A DNA stretch of 64,000 nt from Stercorarius parasiticus (GCA_013396915.1 VWZL01001301.1:62001-126000), one strand, 5' to 3'; positions 48,618 through 62,793 are shown, counted from the first letter of the stretch. Made by a program: numbers and translations. Notes: generated from the sequence alone by a model not told the origin.

Positions 48618-50577
48618 TAGAGCATTTAAGTTCTTATTCTAGATACCTCAGTTACATGCTTCAGGTGAGGTGGGACAAATTTTGTCAAGGACTCCATATA
48701 TGCTTTGTCAGTGAAAAGTTTCCATTAGATTGCAGTTGATATCTTCTAAGGATTGTACAGTCAACAGACATAAATAACATATAAACAATTAGATAAACAG
48801 TAGATAAAATTATGATCTTTCAAGTGAGGGATTGAGACTTCTGAGCTGAAAACCTACAATATCTTACACAGTATTTTTAAATTTCTTTTAAAAAATTGAA
48901 TGTTCAGCTGTTCTCTAACTGCCTTGTCAGTTGTGAATTACAACAGAATTTGTATGTACAGACAAGAATATTTGACCAGAGTGTCTCTATCTCTCTCTGT
49001 CACTTTCTTCCAGAATACCATTGGCACACATACTCCATCTGACTAACAAATTATGTTTACAGGAATTAACCTGAGTGAACAGTACCATAGGCAAAAGAGA
49101 AGTCCTAAAATGATTTATTTATATAAATGTTGCTTTTTTTAATAAAAGGCGTTTGTGTAATATGTGTATACATATACACTCAATTTATAGAAGAGGGTGA
49201 TGTTTCATAAAAAATGTTTTCCCCTCTCAGTTAACCAAGGAAATTTTTAGCAGAGTTGAAATGCAACTTTCTATATTTTGTCATTCCCTTCGTTAGCATT
49301 CTAAAAAAGCTTGTCACAATTAAAATACAATTAAAATGAAGGAGAAATATATTTGTTATTGCGGGGTGTTATTAATCTTATTCTTATCATCTTAGGGGTT
49401 TCCTCAAGTTCTTTTCAACTCTGGACACCTTTAAACTGCATTCTGTGTGAATTAGATCAGACCTTTAATCTTCGAAAGGTTAATACTGTATTATAGCTAG
49501 ATAGCAGTTTTCCTTTCAAGCATCTTTTACATAATAAATGAGACAAATTCAATCAAAGATATGTCTTTTGGTAACTTATACTTATCAGTTCTTATCAGTT
49601 TCATCTCTAACTGGAGGCTGAAATCTATGCCTTAAGCCAAGCTAAAAATTTGGCAAAAATAGGAGACTGATAAAGAAAAAAAAAAAAAGTTAGATATATC
49701 CTTGGGTCATGACAAACACTTCTATATCTGAATCCTCAGAACGTTAGTTTTTGTTCACCTGTTTCTTAAAGGAGGTGGGAACTGAATACATCTGCTGATC
49801 TTCAATGCCACATGATGTTACCACTACAAAGTAAAAACCTACTGTAAATAAAGACTGAGGGCTCAATTCACTTGGGCAAGTGTAGGTGCCTAGTGTCTTC
49901 TGAGACTCCAGAGGGTGTAAAGCCTGGCTCTGGTTGCTGCTGCAGAAGTGTGCAGATCTCTTGGAGTCTTGTGCCTTATCTGTTCATCCTCTATGGTCAG
50001 CTCAGAAATTCTAAAATATCTCATGTAGCACTCCCCACCTGTGCTAAGGTAAGTAAGTGAATTGCTCCCTGTGTGTCATTACTATTTCTGTTTACAGTTT
50101 CAGGAAAAGAAACAATTGGTTTTGAGGCACTATGGAGAAAAATATTTCATCGGGTTTGTAACTTGGATCAGTAGCACTAAAAGATAGAAGTATTTTGAGT
50201 GCATTTAACACATTTGAATAGTTCTACAGAGACACCAGATTCATTGCAGTAAATTAATCTCTACTCTGGTTGGGTCTTAGATTATTCCTTAGGGTTAGGG
50301 CAGCCAAACAGTGTTTTGAAATGGTATGTTGTGGAGCTCTTATATGGCTTAACTTTAAAATAGCCTAAACCTGGAAATAGGTTTTCCTTCAGTATAAGCA
50401 CCACTTCAAAATTAATTTCAAACAAAAAAATCAAAATGGAATCTGCTAACAATTTACACGACATTCCTAGTGAAGTAAAACAATGAGGTCTTCCCACATT
50501 CTTTCTATGTAGAACCACGTTTAAAAACATACTTTATATAGCACAGAAATACAGTGTGACACAGAGTATTGGAAATT
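48618..50577. other. Non-coding DNA, no gene seen
   Basis: No repeat or gene recognised. GC content rises locally at 49870-50040, where a 62-codon frame lies, without recognisable features. Confidence 0.5.
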
Positions 50578-50872
50578 TCATAGAACCATAGAATGGTTTG
50601 GCTTAGAAGGGACCTTAAAGATCATCTAGTTCCAAGCCCCCTGCCAGGGGCAGGGACACCTCCCACTAGACCAGGTTGCTCAAAGCCCCATCCAGCCTGG
50701 CCTTGGACACTTCCAGGGATGTCGCATCCACAGCTTCTCTTCCAGTGCCTCACCACCCTCACAGTAAAGAATTTCTTCCTACTATCTAATCGAAATCTCC
50801 CCTCTTTCAGTTGAAAACCATTACCCCTTGTCCTGTCACTCCGCTTCCTGATAAAGAGTCCCTCCCATCTTG
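50578..50872 (-). mobile_element. CR1 LINE, 5'-truncated, minus strand
   Basis: The 3' end at the left reads TCATAGAACCATAGAATGG, then TTTGGCTTAGAAGGGACC and CCAGACCAGGTTGC-like sequence. It has the same subfamily look as 26023-26512 (shared CTCCCACTAGACCAGGTTGC). It ends near CCCTCCCATCT, inside the last part of ORF2/3' UTR. Low divergence. Confidence 0.95.
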
Positions 50873-52102
50873 TGTTTCTTTCAAGGAAGTTAAGGAATTA
50901 TATTTTTAGATATCCCAGCTATACTAACAGTAGAAGCCATTAAACACATGTGCTTGCCAAATAAAGAAGCAAATTAGACATATTTTTCTTTCAGGGAACA
51001 GATATGTAGCAGTTGTTTCATGACAGAAAAAGAAAATAAGAATTCAAAATCAGTGAAGTTACTGGAAGGCTAATAAATCACAATTAGAGGCTGAGTGACT
51101 GATGCTTTACTAATTTTTGCATCAAAGGATATTTTGGGAACATATTTGAGTTAATCATCATGATCAGCCATTGTGATATGTTGGACAGAATAGTTTTAGC
51201 AAGAAATGAGTCATGTAAAGAGGAGTGCTGTTAGAAAGAGAGATATCATCTATCTTTCTACGTGACCAGTCTGAGTACTGTAGAGACCTATAGAAAGAGC
51301 CAAATAGTACATAGAGGAATAAACTAATAAAAATTCAAATACAAGTATTAATTCCTACTATTCAAAACTGACAACAGCTATAACAGCTTACAAAACCACA
51401 CTTTAAACAGTATGCTAAATATTATTCCATAATGTTGCACTACTCTGTTCACTTGTTATTCCTTCCTGAGAGGTTGGTAGTCAAGTTTTCAGCTTTTTTT
51501 CTTCCCCTTTAGGTGCTCTTCAGCTCCTATAGCCAGTCATCCATTCAAAGCCTTCTGAAAGAGATGGGCTAGTTTAATGTTTTTTTCACAAACTCCTTCT
51601 ATTTCATCCTTCAGGGTGAAAAAAATAATCCCCTTTAATTCGTTAAGAACTGTCTTAACAGAGGCTGTTTCCCTAAATATGCTGGCAGTAATCTCCTTCA
51701 TGTAACTAATTAGCAATATTTTGTCTACTAGAAGAATGAAATGCTCGTCTCTGATGAATGCTTAGCACTACCCAATAAGGAGCATATCTTTCATTCTTAT
51801 CTTTCATTGTGACTACAATAGATTTTACATTTTAAACATGGTATAAACATCTCAACAGTACAGTTTTCTGTTGTCTGTAGCTGGCTCTTGACTGAGAGTA
51901 GGTACAGCAGTGATCAATAACTTTGGAGTAGTAACTTTAAAGAGATTTAAAGAGATTTCTTCAAGATCTTTTAGACGGAACAGAACTACAGTGAGTCCAG
52001 AATGGAACCTAAACATTTGTGTATGTTTAGAAAATACTTAATCACTGTCACCATCCATCTAATAATAATAAAGAAGGTATTCTCAGATTTAAAAACAACC
52101 AA

Positions 52103-52128
52103 ATAGATAGATAATAGATAGATAATAT
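52103..52128. repeat. (ATAG)n-type simple repeat
   Basis: ATAGATAGATA followed by ATAGATAGATAATA. Confidence 0.85.
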
Positions 52129-53011
52129 GCACAAAGTAAATTCATGTTCTACACTTGAAAGTTTCCTAAGGGTTAGATTTGTCCCTGGGATCAAACCACT
52201 TCTCTATTGCTTCTCAGAGGAATCAATATCAGATGACTTTATGTTGGCAAAGTTATAAACAACCAAAACAGGGTCATGTAATATAGACTGACAAAACCTA
52301 GGAATATACAGAACTATATACTATTCCTGTATGGAAATGCTAGTACCAAGTTTTATCTTGTATTTTCTGTCAAATTTAAAACAGTTGTTGTCCTTGATAA
52401 AGGACACTAATTATTTATCTGTTAATGCCTCCACTAGAAGGATGTCCTTGTCTATTGCAGATGTAGGTTCAATTCCAAATAGAATACTTCAGGATCAAGC
52501 TACGTACTAGACTATACCTTCTTAAATCTCTTTCCTTCAGGTTACTCTGGCAATATACTTAATCATAATATGGGACTTCATAAAAGCAATACATTTTCAT
52601 CTCAAAATTTATTGTTTGTATAGTAAAAATAACATGGAAGTTTACTGAAAGCTCTTGAAGTTCTGAAGATTTTGCTATTTATTATTACTGGTCAGGAAAT
52701 ATTTATTGGATCAAACTTCATTATCCCCAGTGGTGGTGTTCTCTTACGTCTATATTTCTGAGCCAAAATTCTGATAAAACTTTTATCTTATACTTGTGAT
52801 GCTTTTTATATTTTTCCTGTTATGAAATATCACAAAATTTTAAAAACTTAGATTTCAAAGCTAAATATTTCACATTTCAATGCCATTTAAAAAAAAAAAC
52901 ATTACTGGAACTGCACATTTTCATTTGCAGCATTCCTCGGTTAAGTGCATACAAATTTTGAAGTCAAGTTCTACACTTAAAAACTTCCCAAGGATCACGC
53001 TAATACTTGGT

Positions 53012-53032
53012 AAAACAAACAAACAAACAAAT
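53012..53032. repeat. (AAAC)n simple repeat
   Basis: Four to five AAAC units in a row. Confidence 0.9.
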
Positions 53033-55830
53033 ACACAGAAAGGTTCTTAAAATAAGAAGTGTTTTGCTTTGCATGTGTATTTCTTATAATTTTTGTATCT
53101 TTAAATTTCCAGTGAGATTTTGAAGCTTCTGTAGAATTGAAAGTGAATAGCTGAGTACTTGAATGGTATGTTAGTCTGCTGACCCTCAAGTTTATTTTGC
53201 ATAATCACTGTCTCTAATCAAAAGTACTGTCTTGCTGAGCAACCTTATTGGTGAATTTCAGTTCCTTACTGACAATCCTTTATAATAAGAAGGGATTATT
53301 AAATTTTGATTAGCGTCAGATTATACTCATTTTATCAACCAACTGACATTTCTGCCAATGGAGGATAAGTGCACTAGTCTGATACCTCCCCAAAACACAG
53401 AACATATTAAAAGTCTCAGCACAAGCTGAAAACTTAATTAATATTCATTGTGTTTCCTGGAAGCTACTGGTTGCCTAAACCGAAGTCTTGCAGATAAAGT
53501 TGAAATTGCAGACTCTACAATATCACTATTTGGCACATTTTGTTTGAATTATTAAATAGATGTGATATATCTAAAGTTATTAGCAAAATGTTAATGTAAT
53601 GACTTTAGTCATTACAGACCTTTTTGTGATAAACTATGCTCCTGTGCAGTCATTAAGGAACACTAGCCAAATGCTGATTTCCCAGTTAGGAAAATTTCAC
53701 ACACACTTGAAAAATAGTAACAGAGTAAGGATACTGAATTGGGCCTCTTTTCTGGTGGTAATAACTAAGATTGGTAAAAAAACGGACATCTTTTTTTCTT
53801 TGATTACTTTCATCAAGCCTGAGCAGAAACCTTAAGGCAATAATTACTCCAAATGACAAATTTATTTTTTTGTGAAGGCACTTGCGCCAATGCTTCATTG
53901 TTGTGCTCTAAAATGGCTATATTTTGATGTGAAATATTGTTATTCCAAAAGGTTTCAATTACCTAAAATGCAAAGTCCTTCTTTAAAATCCTTTATATCT
54001 CAATGTTTAATTATCAGCTGCTTAGCTATTTCTCAGTTTAAATAAGGAATCCAGGAACCGCAGCTTTTAAATAATGACTACAAAAATGAAGCTGAAAGGA
54101 GAGCTCTTTCTTTTCAAGGGTACACAAATGGATAATCTCCAATACCCTTTGTTTGTTAAGAATAGGGCAGATTACATCAAATGCACAACGCTAACACTTT
54201 CTCATCTAACTGCAACTGTCATAAAGATAATATTGATTTACACAAAGGCGAAAGAGGATGAAGAAAGTCTATGCCAAATTAAATACTAGTTTATTGTGTC
54301 AGTCATTATGAATACATGTATATTACTGGATTTATTTGACCAGCTAATGTCTGGAATATGCATTTCTTAAGTAATCATTTTTTGTTTGCATTAACAATTA
54401 AATTAGAATAGAGTCCAATTAAAATATAATTATCAATTCAAATCAGATTCAAATTTGTGAAGGGTGCCCTGAATTCCAATTGTAGATGATTCACAGACAT
54501 GGCAGGAATTTTAAGCCTTTGGAATGTTGTAACATTTTCCTTTCCATATGCTGGACACACCCAGCCACCCAATATTTTACAGTAACAAGTTTCACACCAA
54601 TCAAACAATATGATATCAAATGAATTGGAAATCTCTGTTACTATTTTCTATGCTGATTTGACTGTTACAGTATAATGTGATTAGCAAAAAATTAATTAAA
54701 ATTATATGCATTAATTAAAATAAAAATGCAATCATAATACAACATGGAAAATTGGCCAGGTTTATTGTAAATCCTACATTGCATATTATGGTAAATATTA
54801 ACACAAAATTTCTTATTATTCCACAAACTCAGAAATCCACTTACACACTGATTCTGACTTTCATTTCATTAATAGTGTCTTCACCTGGTTTTATACTTTG
54901 TGACATTTTGCTTCAGATTTTTCCCTTGGGAATTTTGTTAATCATGGCTTGACTGAGAAAAAAAAAGGAAAAAGGAACGCATATTCATACGTATCGTAAC
55001 TTAATGCGCCAAAGTCAGTATTCTGTTCAGACTGTGACAGCCACAGTTTATTGCTACCCTTTGCTTGTAGTTTTCTTTTAACAAACATTTAAGAGGAAAA
55101 TGTGTTTTCTCAGTGAAAAATATATGCTAATATCATTACTGTTGTTATTGTAACTCACTGAAAAGCTCTAGTTCTTAAATTTTAAGAACGTAGGTTGTTC
55201 TGCCATTATGGGAAAGACTCAGAACATACCAGGTTCTGTCCCAGTGCTTTCTTTATAGAGAAATAAGAGAATAAAATTGTAATATTGTAAATATTTGCTA
55301 GGATTCTCAGTTTAGAACCACAGACTTTTTGGAACATGAGTAGAATGGAACAAAGGATTCCAGCTGCTAAGTTTCCTGATTAAACTCCTCCTTTTTTGTT
55401 GAAAGTGGACAGAACTGATACATACATAAATAAGCTATCACACATGCTCAAGTTGTATATTGTTCAGCTACGTGCATATACGACCAAGCATATGGAAGAA
55501 CAATAGCATTATAAAAACACCCTGCATTTATTTGATACAGATGGCTCTATATAGTGTTCCTGTAGCATACAAAACTGTAGCATCTGGCCTTTTGCTGTCC
55601 TTCTTTGAAGTATTATTCAGTTGTAATTGTGGATCAAATTTATAACAGTGTAGATGTGACCTGCCTATCCTGACATAAGCAATGGACAAAGTGAACAAAC
55701 TCAGTAATGCTTTCAGAAGAACTTAAACTTGTAGTTTTTCCCGTACTGATGCTCATTTGGGAGAAAGAAGGAAAGAATTGGTATTACTTTTAACCTGGGT
55801 ATTTCAGCAAGACAATTGCTAACATTATAA

Positions 55831-55887
55831 TTCTCTTTAATATCTTTATTTATTCTCTTTAATATCTTCTCTTTAATATCATCATAA

Positions 55888-55902
<15 letters not shown>
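55831..55902 (+). repeat. Four spaced copies of a 14-15 bp word at a CR1 5' junction
   Basis: TTCTCTTTAATATC occurs at 55831, 55853, 55867 and 55888. In an uninterrupted CR1 (around 37470) this word occurs once, just before TTAATCAATGATCTGGACG. The extra copies lie immediately upstream of the point where normal CR1 sequence continues. Confidence 0.9.
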
Positions 55903-56487
<585 letters not shown>

Positions 56488-59400
56488 TTTCCAAATATTT
56501 GAATCCCTGCAAAAAAAAATGTGAGGAAAGTGGCAATTTTGTTTAAGTTCTAACATCGTTTCTGCAGCTCTGTCCTCTCTAAAGCAGTCTGCACAATCTG
56601 CTTCCACTATTATCTAAACAATAATAATTAAAGACTCTATCAAAAAAATAATTGTTTTTTGTTAACTAAAGAATGTTACAGTGCCCACTAATGTGGTTTA
56701 AAAATACCTGAAACTCATGTGAACACCAATGGCTTTACTTTCATCTGTCGTACTCGGCAAAGCTGTCATGAAACAAAACTGCTTGTGAAAATATGCACTG
56801 TAATGCCTTTATTGGCATCCACTACTTCAAAAACTAACAATTTCGAGTATAGGTATCAGAACGTATCACAAAAACACATTCTTTAGTATCTACAGTTATA
56901 ATGAGCTTGATTGTAATCCTACAGTTACATAAAATTAGAAATATTCCTGCTATAGATGCTTATAGACTATACCTATTTAGAAGGGATGTCAATGTCTTTT
57001 TCAAGAATAAAATAGTCTTTCTTAATGGTGATCTCTTTACATATGTTTATTGAATGCAAAGAAAACACTCAGAGCAAAATGTACCCTTGTTCTGAAATTG
57101 TGTTGAAATGTTTCAGAAGCAACTACAACTTAGAAGATATTTCGTTATTTCTTTTTCTGATAAAATACACACAGGAACACAATCAAGTTTGTACTTCAAA
57201 TATGATGACAATCCAAGCTGACAGATACATTTGTTGAATTAGCTTATAATACATTTGGGGAGACAGACTCTGAAATACCATTAAAAGTCCAATCCCTATC
57301 CAGATCAAAATCAATCTACAAAGAGATTTAAGTTCGCTGAGTTTTAGCAGCGTTTAACATTTTAGCACTCTGATTGCAGGTTAGAATCTACAATTACAAA
57401 TCAGGCACCTGACTTGCAGATGCATTCATAGAGCTGAGCCCCTTCAGGTAGGACTCACAGCAGGGACATGCTAATTCTTCTCAGAAATCCCAACATTCTC
57501 CAGATATCAGACATACAACATAGCAGAGATCCAAGCCCCAAATGTTTTTTCTCAATGTCAGCAATAAAGTTTTCCCTTCCTTAAACTCCAGATGATCTGC
57601 TTAATTCAAAATATGCAGGAAGGAGAAAAGTGCTGATAGTAGTAGTAGTAATACTGTCACTGTTATTACACAGCTATGAGACTTTGTCCTAAGCTGAAAG
57701 CAGTAACTTCTGACATCACCTGTTGGGATATGTAAATGAAAACATGACTGGTTCATTTGGCAATAGACAAATGAGGAGAATCTCAACCCTGAAAGGCTCT
57801 TGCCACCTAAGCATAGAACTCTATATCTAGGTGGGTTTTTTAGGAGGCTTGCCCTCCAAATTTAAATGTTTGCATTCTAGGGCTGATTGCAGGAGGTTAT
57901 ATATTTATGTGGTAGTACTGTAGATCTAATTATAGCCAGTTCACTATGTTTCTAAAGGCAGATATCCATTTAGAGGTGGTAGGAGAACAAATTGTTGTTG
58001 GAGTCACAAAACCTGCGCAAAAGGGGGTGGGTGTGGAGACTATTCAATTTTCCAGGGGTGAATTCAGCGTGGACCTGATGATAGGGTAAGGAGAGGATGT
58101 GAAATATTGCCTCTATATTGAATAGACCTTTCCCCATTGCTCAATCTGTTTTGCGTGCAAACCCATTTCCAAAGGTACTTTCTGAGCTTGTTTTAGGAAA
58201 ACCAAACCCACTTATCATTCTTCCACAAAAAGTCCCTGCCTTTATTCTCCTCAGTGAGGAGAGGTGTAGCTGGACCTGCTCCTAACCGCTGAGGTGATCC
58301 CGATCACCTGGAAGACATGAGGAGAGCATGGGCTCACTGTTTCTGCTGCTAGGGTCAGGGTGGATAAGGGGAGATTTCTAGAAGCAGAGCTAGATCTAGA
58401 GAATTGTCTGGAAGTAGAGCAACAGAAAAGCAACACCTGCTGTACTATATATTTGTTTTTCTTCTCTGGCGCTCTTCATCCCACTTTCCCCAAGCAGCGT
58501 TGAAGTCAGGGTTCAACTAGTTAGTGCTGCACTCAGATTTAACAACCAGTCCTTGAAGGCTGTTAACCAGACCAGTCAAACACAATTAGCAAAACCTTAA
58601 ATCTATCACCTTTTGTGATAATAAAACAGTGTCTATATTGTAGTACAATACAAGATAGTTCTGAATAGCTCTGATCAGTTATGATATTAGTTGTGATGTC
58701 TCTATTAGTTGTAACTGTTCTGATGAGTTCACTTTAATTTTGAATCATGGTGCCAGCACAACTATCTGGTTCTGGTATATATACACACTAAAGCAAGCTC
58801 TTCCATGCTATCAGATCTGAGCAGCTTCATTAGGCTGTCACACCATTCTGTATCAGCAATTGGTCATTTGTGTGAATAGCCTTGGGGATGCTGTTATCCT
58901 TCTGTTCCTGTATTTTGTATGCGTCTGCTATCTTTTAATGTCAAAGTTCTGTGCTACAGCTTTGTGACTATTCACTTTTACACATACTGTTGCTGTAATG
59001 TCATTGATAGCTCCGTTTACATAATAATGGTGTTTAAAAGCATAGACGTGCACACACACACACACAAACACATGTATATAAAATACCTTCTTAGCTATTT
59101 ATTATTGATATTGAATTATAACAATGTTATTGGTATTAAGTAGAATTTAGTTCTTTTCAGATACGAAATTAGCAGCATGTGCTGCTTTATCAGCTGTATC
59201 CAATGTCCCTCTTCACAGACAAAAGTAGTAGTCCCACACCCCTGGTTTTATTCAATTCAAAATTACTGACTGCTGGACTGAAGTCTGAAGTCAACCTTAC
59301 AATAGGAATGTAAGTTACTCCTACTTATTCCTGGATAAATCTCATTTCTCATTTGGAATGGAGTCTACCATAAAATAACCAGAACTGGATAGTTTGCTTA

Positions 59401-59640
59401 GAGCTGTGATAAGTTTAGTTTTGTGTGGAAAAATGGAAAAAACACCTGCAAATATTTTTATAAAATGGTCATTGGAAATTCTTTCCAGATTCTCTAACAA
59501 TTCTTTGCATCTAGCACATCTTGTAAAAAATCGCTGTTGTGCTGGTTATTTTTAATTGAAAAAAAACAAAAAGCAAAACACCAAAAAAAACAAATCCCAT
59601 ATTTTTTACTGTTCTTTGATTGGATATTTGGTAAATATAG
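56488..59640. other. Non-coding DNA, no gene seen
   Basis: Contains a (CA)n tract at 59050-59072. The stretch 58020-58500 is GC-richer than its surroundings, without recognised repeat or gene. Confidence 0.5.
59050..59072. repeat. (CA)n microsatellite
   Basis: About eight CA units, then AAACACATG. Confidence 0.9.
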
Positions 59641-59760
59641 GATAATAGAATAATAGAATGGTTCGGATTAGAAGGGACCTTAAAGATCGTCTGGTTCCAA
59701 CCCCCCTGCCATTGCAGGGACACCTCCCACCAGACCAGGTTGCTCAAAGCCCCATCCAGC
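59641..59760 (-). mobile_element. CR1 LINE 3'-end stub, minus strand
   Basis: AATAGAATAATAGAATGGTT followed by CGGATTAGAAGGGACC and ACCAGACCAGGTTGCTC. Only the last ~120 bp is present. Confidence 0.9.
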
Positions 59761-61144
59761 ACATGGATAAATATTTTTGTTTGTTTATTTCCCTATCCCT
59801 ATCCTTATTATAAACACCACTGGAATTGACCCATTTTAAACATTTATTACTCTTTCTCCATCTTCTTACTTACTAAGGCAGTTTTCCAATTTAGAAAGAG
59901 TAATTTAATTTTCTCTATTTTAACAAGAAGACTAAAAAATAGCATTAAGGGCAAAACATATTACTAAAGATCGTGTGTGTGTGTGAAGGAGAGAAAGAGA
60001 AAAAAACATTTTGCTTATCAACAAAAGCCTAACTGCCCCTGGCAGACACAAAATTTAAATGACTTTAAAAAGTGGAGTAGCTGCACACCAAACCAAAACC
60101 ATCAGCAATGAAACATGAAAGATCAGGAGATTGATGCTTAGATAGCCACCAGACTTCAGGTCACATTTTTGTTTCCTTGTCACAGGCAGTCATTAAGATT
60201 CAATGTAATTTTAAGTGGCTCTAAGTCCTTTCTTTTGGGGGTTTCCTGGGTTAAGTTAGCTGATCCAAAATGGGTTTTTTTGGCAGTAGCTCTTAAACAG
60301 AGGCTGTAATCTACATTCTCACAATTGTCTTCAGGGGCTTTTGCATTACGGAGATCCTTGTTCTGATAAACTTCAAAAGGAAAAGCTGCAAAGCTTTAAA
60401 TGCTGCTGACCAAATCAATGATCTGGTTGATAAGTATCAATGGCTTTCCAGTACAGATAGATTTGTTTGAAGCTTTCAAAACAAAATTCTCAAGAAGAGA
60501 AAAAGCAAATCATACAAAGACCAAAACAGACAAAATATTCTCTTCTTTTGTTTCAATATGTTTACAGAAAAAATGCTTCGCTTTAAATATAAAAGTGTTT
60601 CTCAGTTTCCTTTAGTTAGAAGGACTTTTTTGTAAAAAAGCACATCACAGATTCTTCAGTAACATCGTTTCTAGCCCATCCAATGGATTCCTGTTACAAA
60701 TATCTGTTCTGTCTACCCGAAACTTTTGAGTATCTAGAACCAGATCCTCAACCGGTGTGAATAAAATTACACTTGTATACATTTCTACAACTAGAGTATC
60801 TGTTCTCAGTGTTTTGGAATATTATTTTATGGTCTATGATTTAATCCTCAATTAATTTTCAATCTCAACATTTTTTTTATATTTTAATATGTGATATTAA
60901 TGTAAGTGAACCTTAGATACAATATTACCTTACTCATAGAGTAGGTTTTCTTTGCATAAATGTTTTATGTGGTTTAAATGTTTGGTAAGTGCTCAAGGAG
61001 GCTTACAATTGAATGCAGTTCTATTCATCATTTGAACAATTTTAGCTGCTGTTATTCACTAATGAAAGTTCTGTTGTTGAAGTAAACTAAGGTCAACAAT
61101 CCTCATTAATTTTCTCAACATCTGTGCAAGAAAGATATTAGATT
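59761..61144. other. Non-coding DNA, no gene seen
   Basis: AT-rich unique sequence with a short (GT)n at 59972-59982. No repeat or gene recognised. Confidence 0.5.
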
Positions 61145-61404
61145 ACAGAATCACAGAATACAGGGGTTGGAAGGGACATCTGGAGATCACCTAGTCCAAC
61201 TCCCCTGCCAGAGCAGGGTCACCTACAGCAGGTTGCACAGTAATGTGTCCAGGTGCGTTTTGAATGTCTCCAGAGATGGAGACTCCACCACCTCTCTGGG
61301 CAGCCTGTTCCAGTGCTCTGCCACCCTCCAAGTAAAGAAGTTCCTCCTCATGTTTAGGTGGAACTTCCTATGCTCAACTTTGTGCCCATTACCTCTTGTC
61401 CTGT

Positions 61405-62215
61405 NNNNNNNNNNNNNNNNNNNNNNNNNNNNNNNNNNNNNNNNNNNNNNNNNNNNNNNNNNNNNNNNNNNNNNNNNNNNNNNNNNNNNNNNNNNNNNNN
61501 NNNNNNNNNNNNNNNNNNNNNNNNNNNNNNNNNNNNNNNNNNNNNNNNNNNNNNNNNNNNNNNNNNNNNNNNNNNNNNNNNNNNNNNNNNNNNNNNNNNN
61601 NNNNNNNNNNNNNNNNNNNNNNNNNNNNNNNNNNNNNNNNNNNNNNNNNNNNNNNNNNNNNNNNNNNNNNNNNNNNNNNNNNNNNNNNNNNNNNNNNNNN
61701 NNNNNNNNNNNNNNNNNNNNNNNNNNNNNNNNNNNNNNNNNNNNNNNNNNNNNNNNNNNNNNNNNNNNNNNNNNNNNNNNNNNNNNNNNNNNNNNNNNNN
61801 NNNNNNNNNNNNNNNNNNNNNNNNNNNNNNNNNNNNNNNNNNNNNNNNNNNNNNNNNNNNNNNNNNNNNNNNNNNNNNNNNNNNNNNNNNNNNNNNNNNN
61901 NNNNNNNNNNNNNNNNNNNNNNNNNNNNNNNNNNNNNNNNNNNNNNNNNNNNNNNNNNNNNNNNNNNNNNNNNNNNNNNNNNNNNNNNNNNNNNNNNNNN
62001 NNNNNNNNNNNNNNNNNNNNNNNNNNNNNNNNNNNNNNNNNNNNNNNNNNNNNNNNNNNNNNNNNNNNNNNNNNNNNNNNNNNNNNNNNNNNNNNNNNNN
62101 NNNNNNNNNNNNNNNNNNNNNNNNNNNNNNNNNNNNNNNNNNNNNNNNNNNNNNNNNNNNNNNNNNNNNNNNNNNNNNNNNNNNNNNNNNNNNNNNNNNN
62201 NNNNNNNNNNNNNNN
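61405..62215. other. 811 bp assembly gap inside CR1
   Basis: Run of N. The long reading frames across it on both strands are artefacts. Confidence 0.98.
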
Positions 62216-62217
62216 TT

Positions 62218-62550
62218 TCAAAGATGATGGAGAGCGGACCAGCAATGACATCCGCCAGCTCCCTCAGCACTCTCGGGTGCATCCCATTGGGGCCCATGGA
62301 CTTGTGAATATCTAATTGATCCCTCACTCAATCCTCCTCAACCCAGGCGGAGTCCTCCTCTCTCTCTGTTGCTTTCCCCAAAGCCTGGGACTCATGAGGG
62401 CTGGCCTGAGCAGTAAAGACCGTAGCAAAGAAGGCATTCAGTAACTCCGCCTTCTCCGCATCCTCCGTCATCATGGCTCCTGTCTCATTCAACAGTGGAC
62501 CCACAACTTCTCTGGTCTTCCTTTTGCTTTCAATATACTTGTAGAAGCCC
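62218..62550 (-). pseudogene. CR1 ORF2 middle fragment (one in-frame stop)
   Basis: This part of CR1 ORF2 lies between the endonuclease and the reverse-transcriptase palm. The reading frame is continuous from YKYIESKRKTREVVGPLL to PLSIIFE except for one TGA. The rest of the palm is in the gap. Cannot act alone. Confidence 0.8.
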
Positions 62551-62668
62551 ATGTTTAGATGGAACTTCCTACGTTCAAGTTTGTGCCTGTTACCTCTTGT
62601 CCTGTCACTGGGCACCACCAAAAGAGCCTGGCCCCATCCTCCTGACACCCACCTGTTAAGTATTTATA
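62551..62668 (-). mobile_element. Second CR1 3' fragment joined upstream of the first
   Basis: On the + strand CATGTTTAGATGGAACTTCC and TACCTCTTGTCCTGTCACTG repeat the 3'-region sequence found at 61350-61404, here 1.2 kb further right and in the same orientation. On the minus strand it places RGNRHKLERRKFHLNM, a C-terminal block, directly before GFYKYIESKRK, which belongs far upstream in ORF2. The order is therefore chimeric. Confidence 0.8.
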
Positions 62669-62793
62669 AGCAGAGATTATTATGGGATTTTGTAATGAAA
62701 TCCCTCATTAATACCGAGGAAAAAAAATCAGATTAACCAAGAAGGCCAATTCTAAAACACTTTTTGACTAACTATAATTTTTTCGTAAATTAA

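Larger units (their letters stand above)
50873..55830. other. Non-coding DNA, no gene seen
   Basis: AT-rich, with an ATAG/AATAG tract at 52103-52128 and (AAAC)n at 53012-53032. 54360-54560 is complex, TAATTA-rich sequence worth a conservation check. Frames up to 78 codons show nothing recognisable. Confidence 0.5.
61145..62550 (-). mobile_element. CR1 LINE, minus strand, with large gap
   Basis: The 3' end at the left is CAGAATCACAGAATACAGG, then GTTGGAAGGGACATCTGG and GCCAGAGCAGGGTCACCTAC. The minus strand shows [20 protein letters not shown] and ESPSLETFK from the ORF2 C-terminus. Beyond an 811 bp N run the ORF2 middle part is visible: LNETGAMMTEDAEKAELLNA with FFATVFTAQ, an in-frame TGA at 62328-62330, then [20 protein letters not shown] with [10 protein letters not shown]. 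The element is young, with few breaks. The innermost CR1 of the 37 kb nest shares its 3' end type. Confidence 0.9.

Noticed and set aside
61167..62327. Frames of 289-382 codons on both strands.
   Set aside because: Mostly composed of N. Only the CR1 ORF2 residues at the edges are real.
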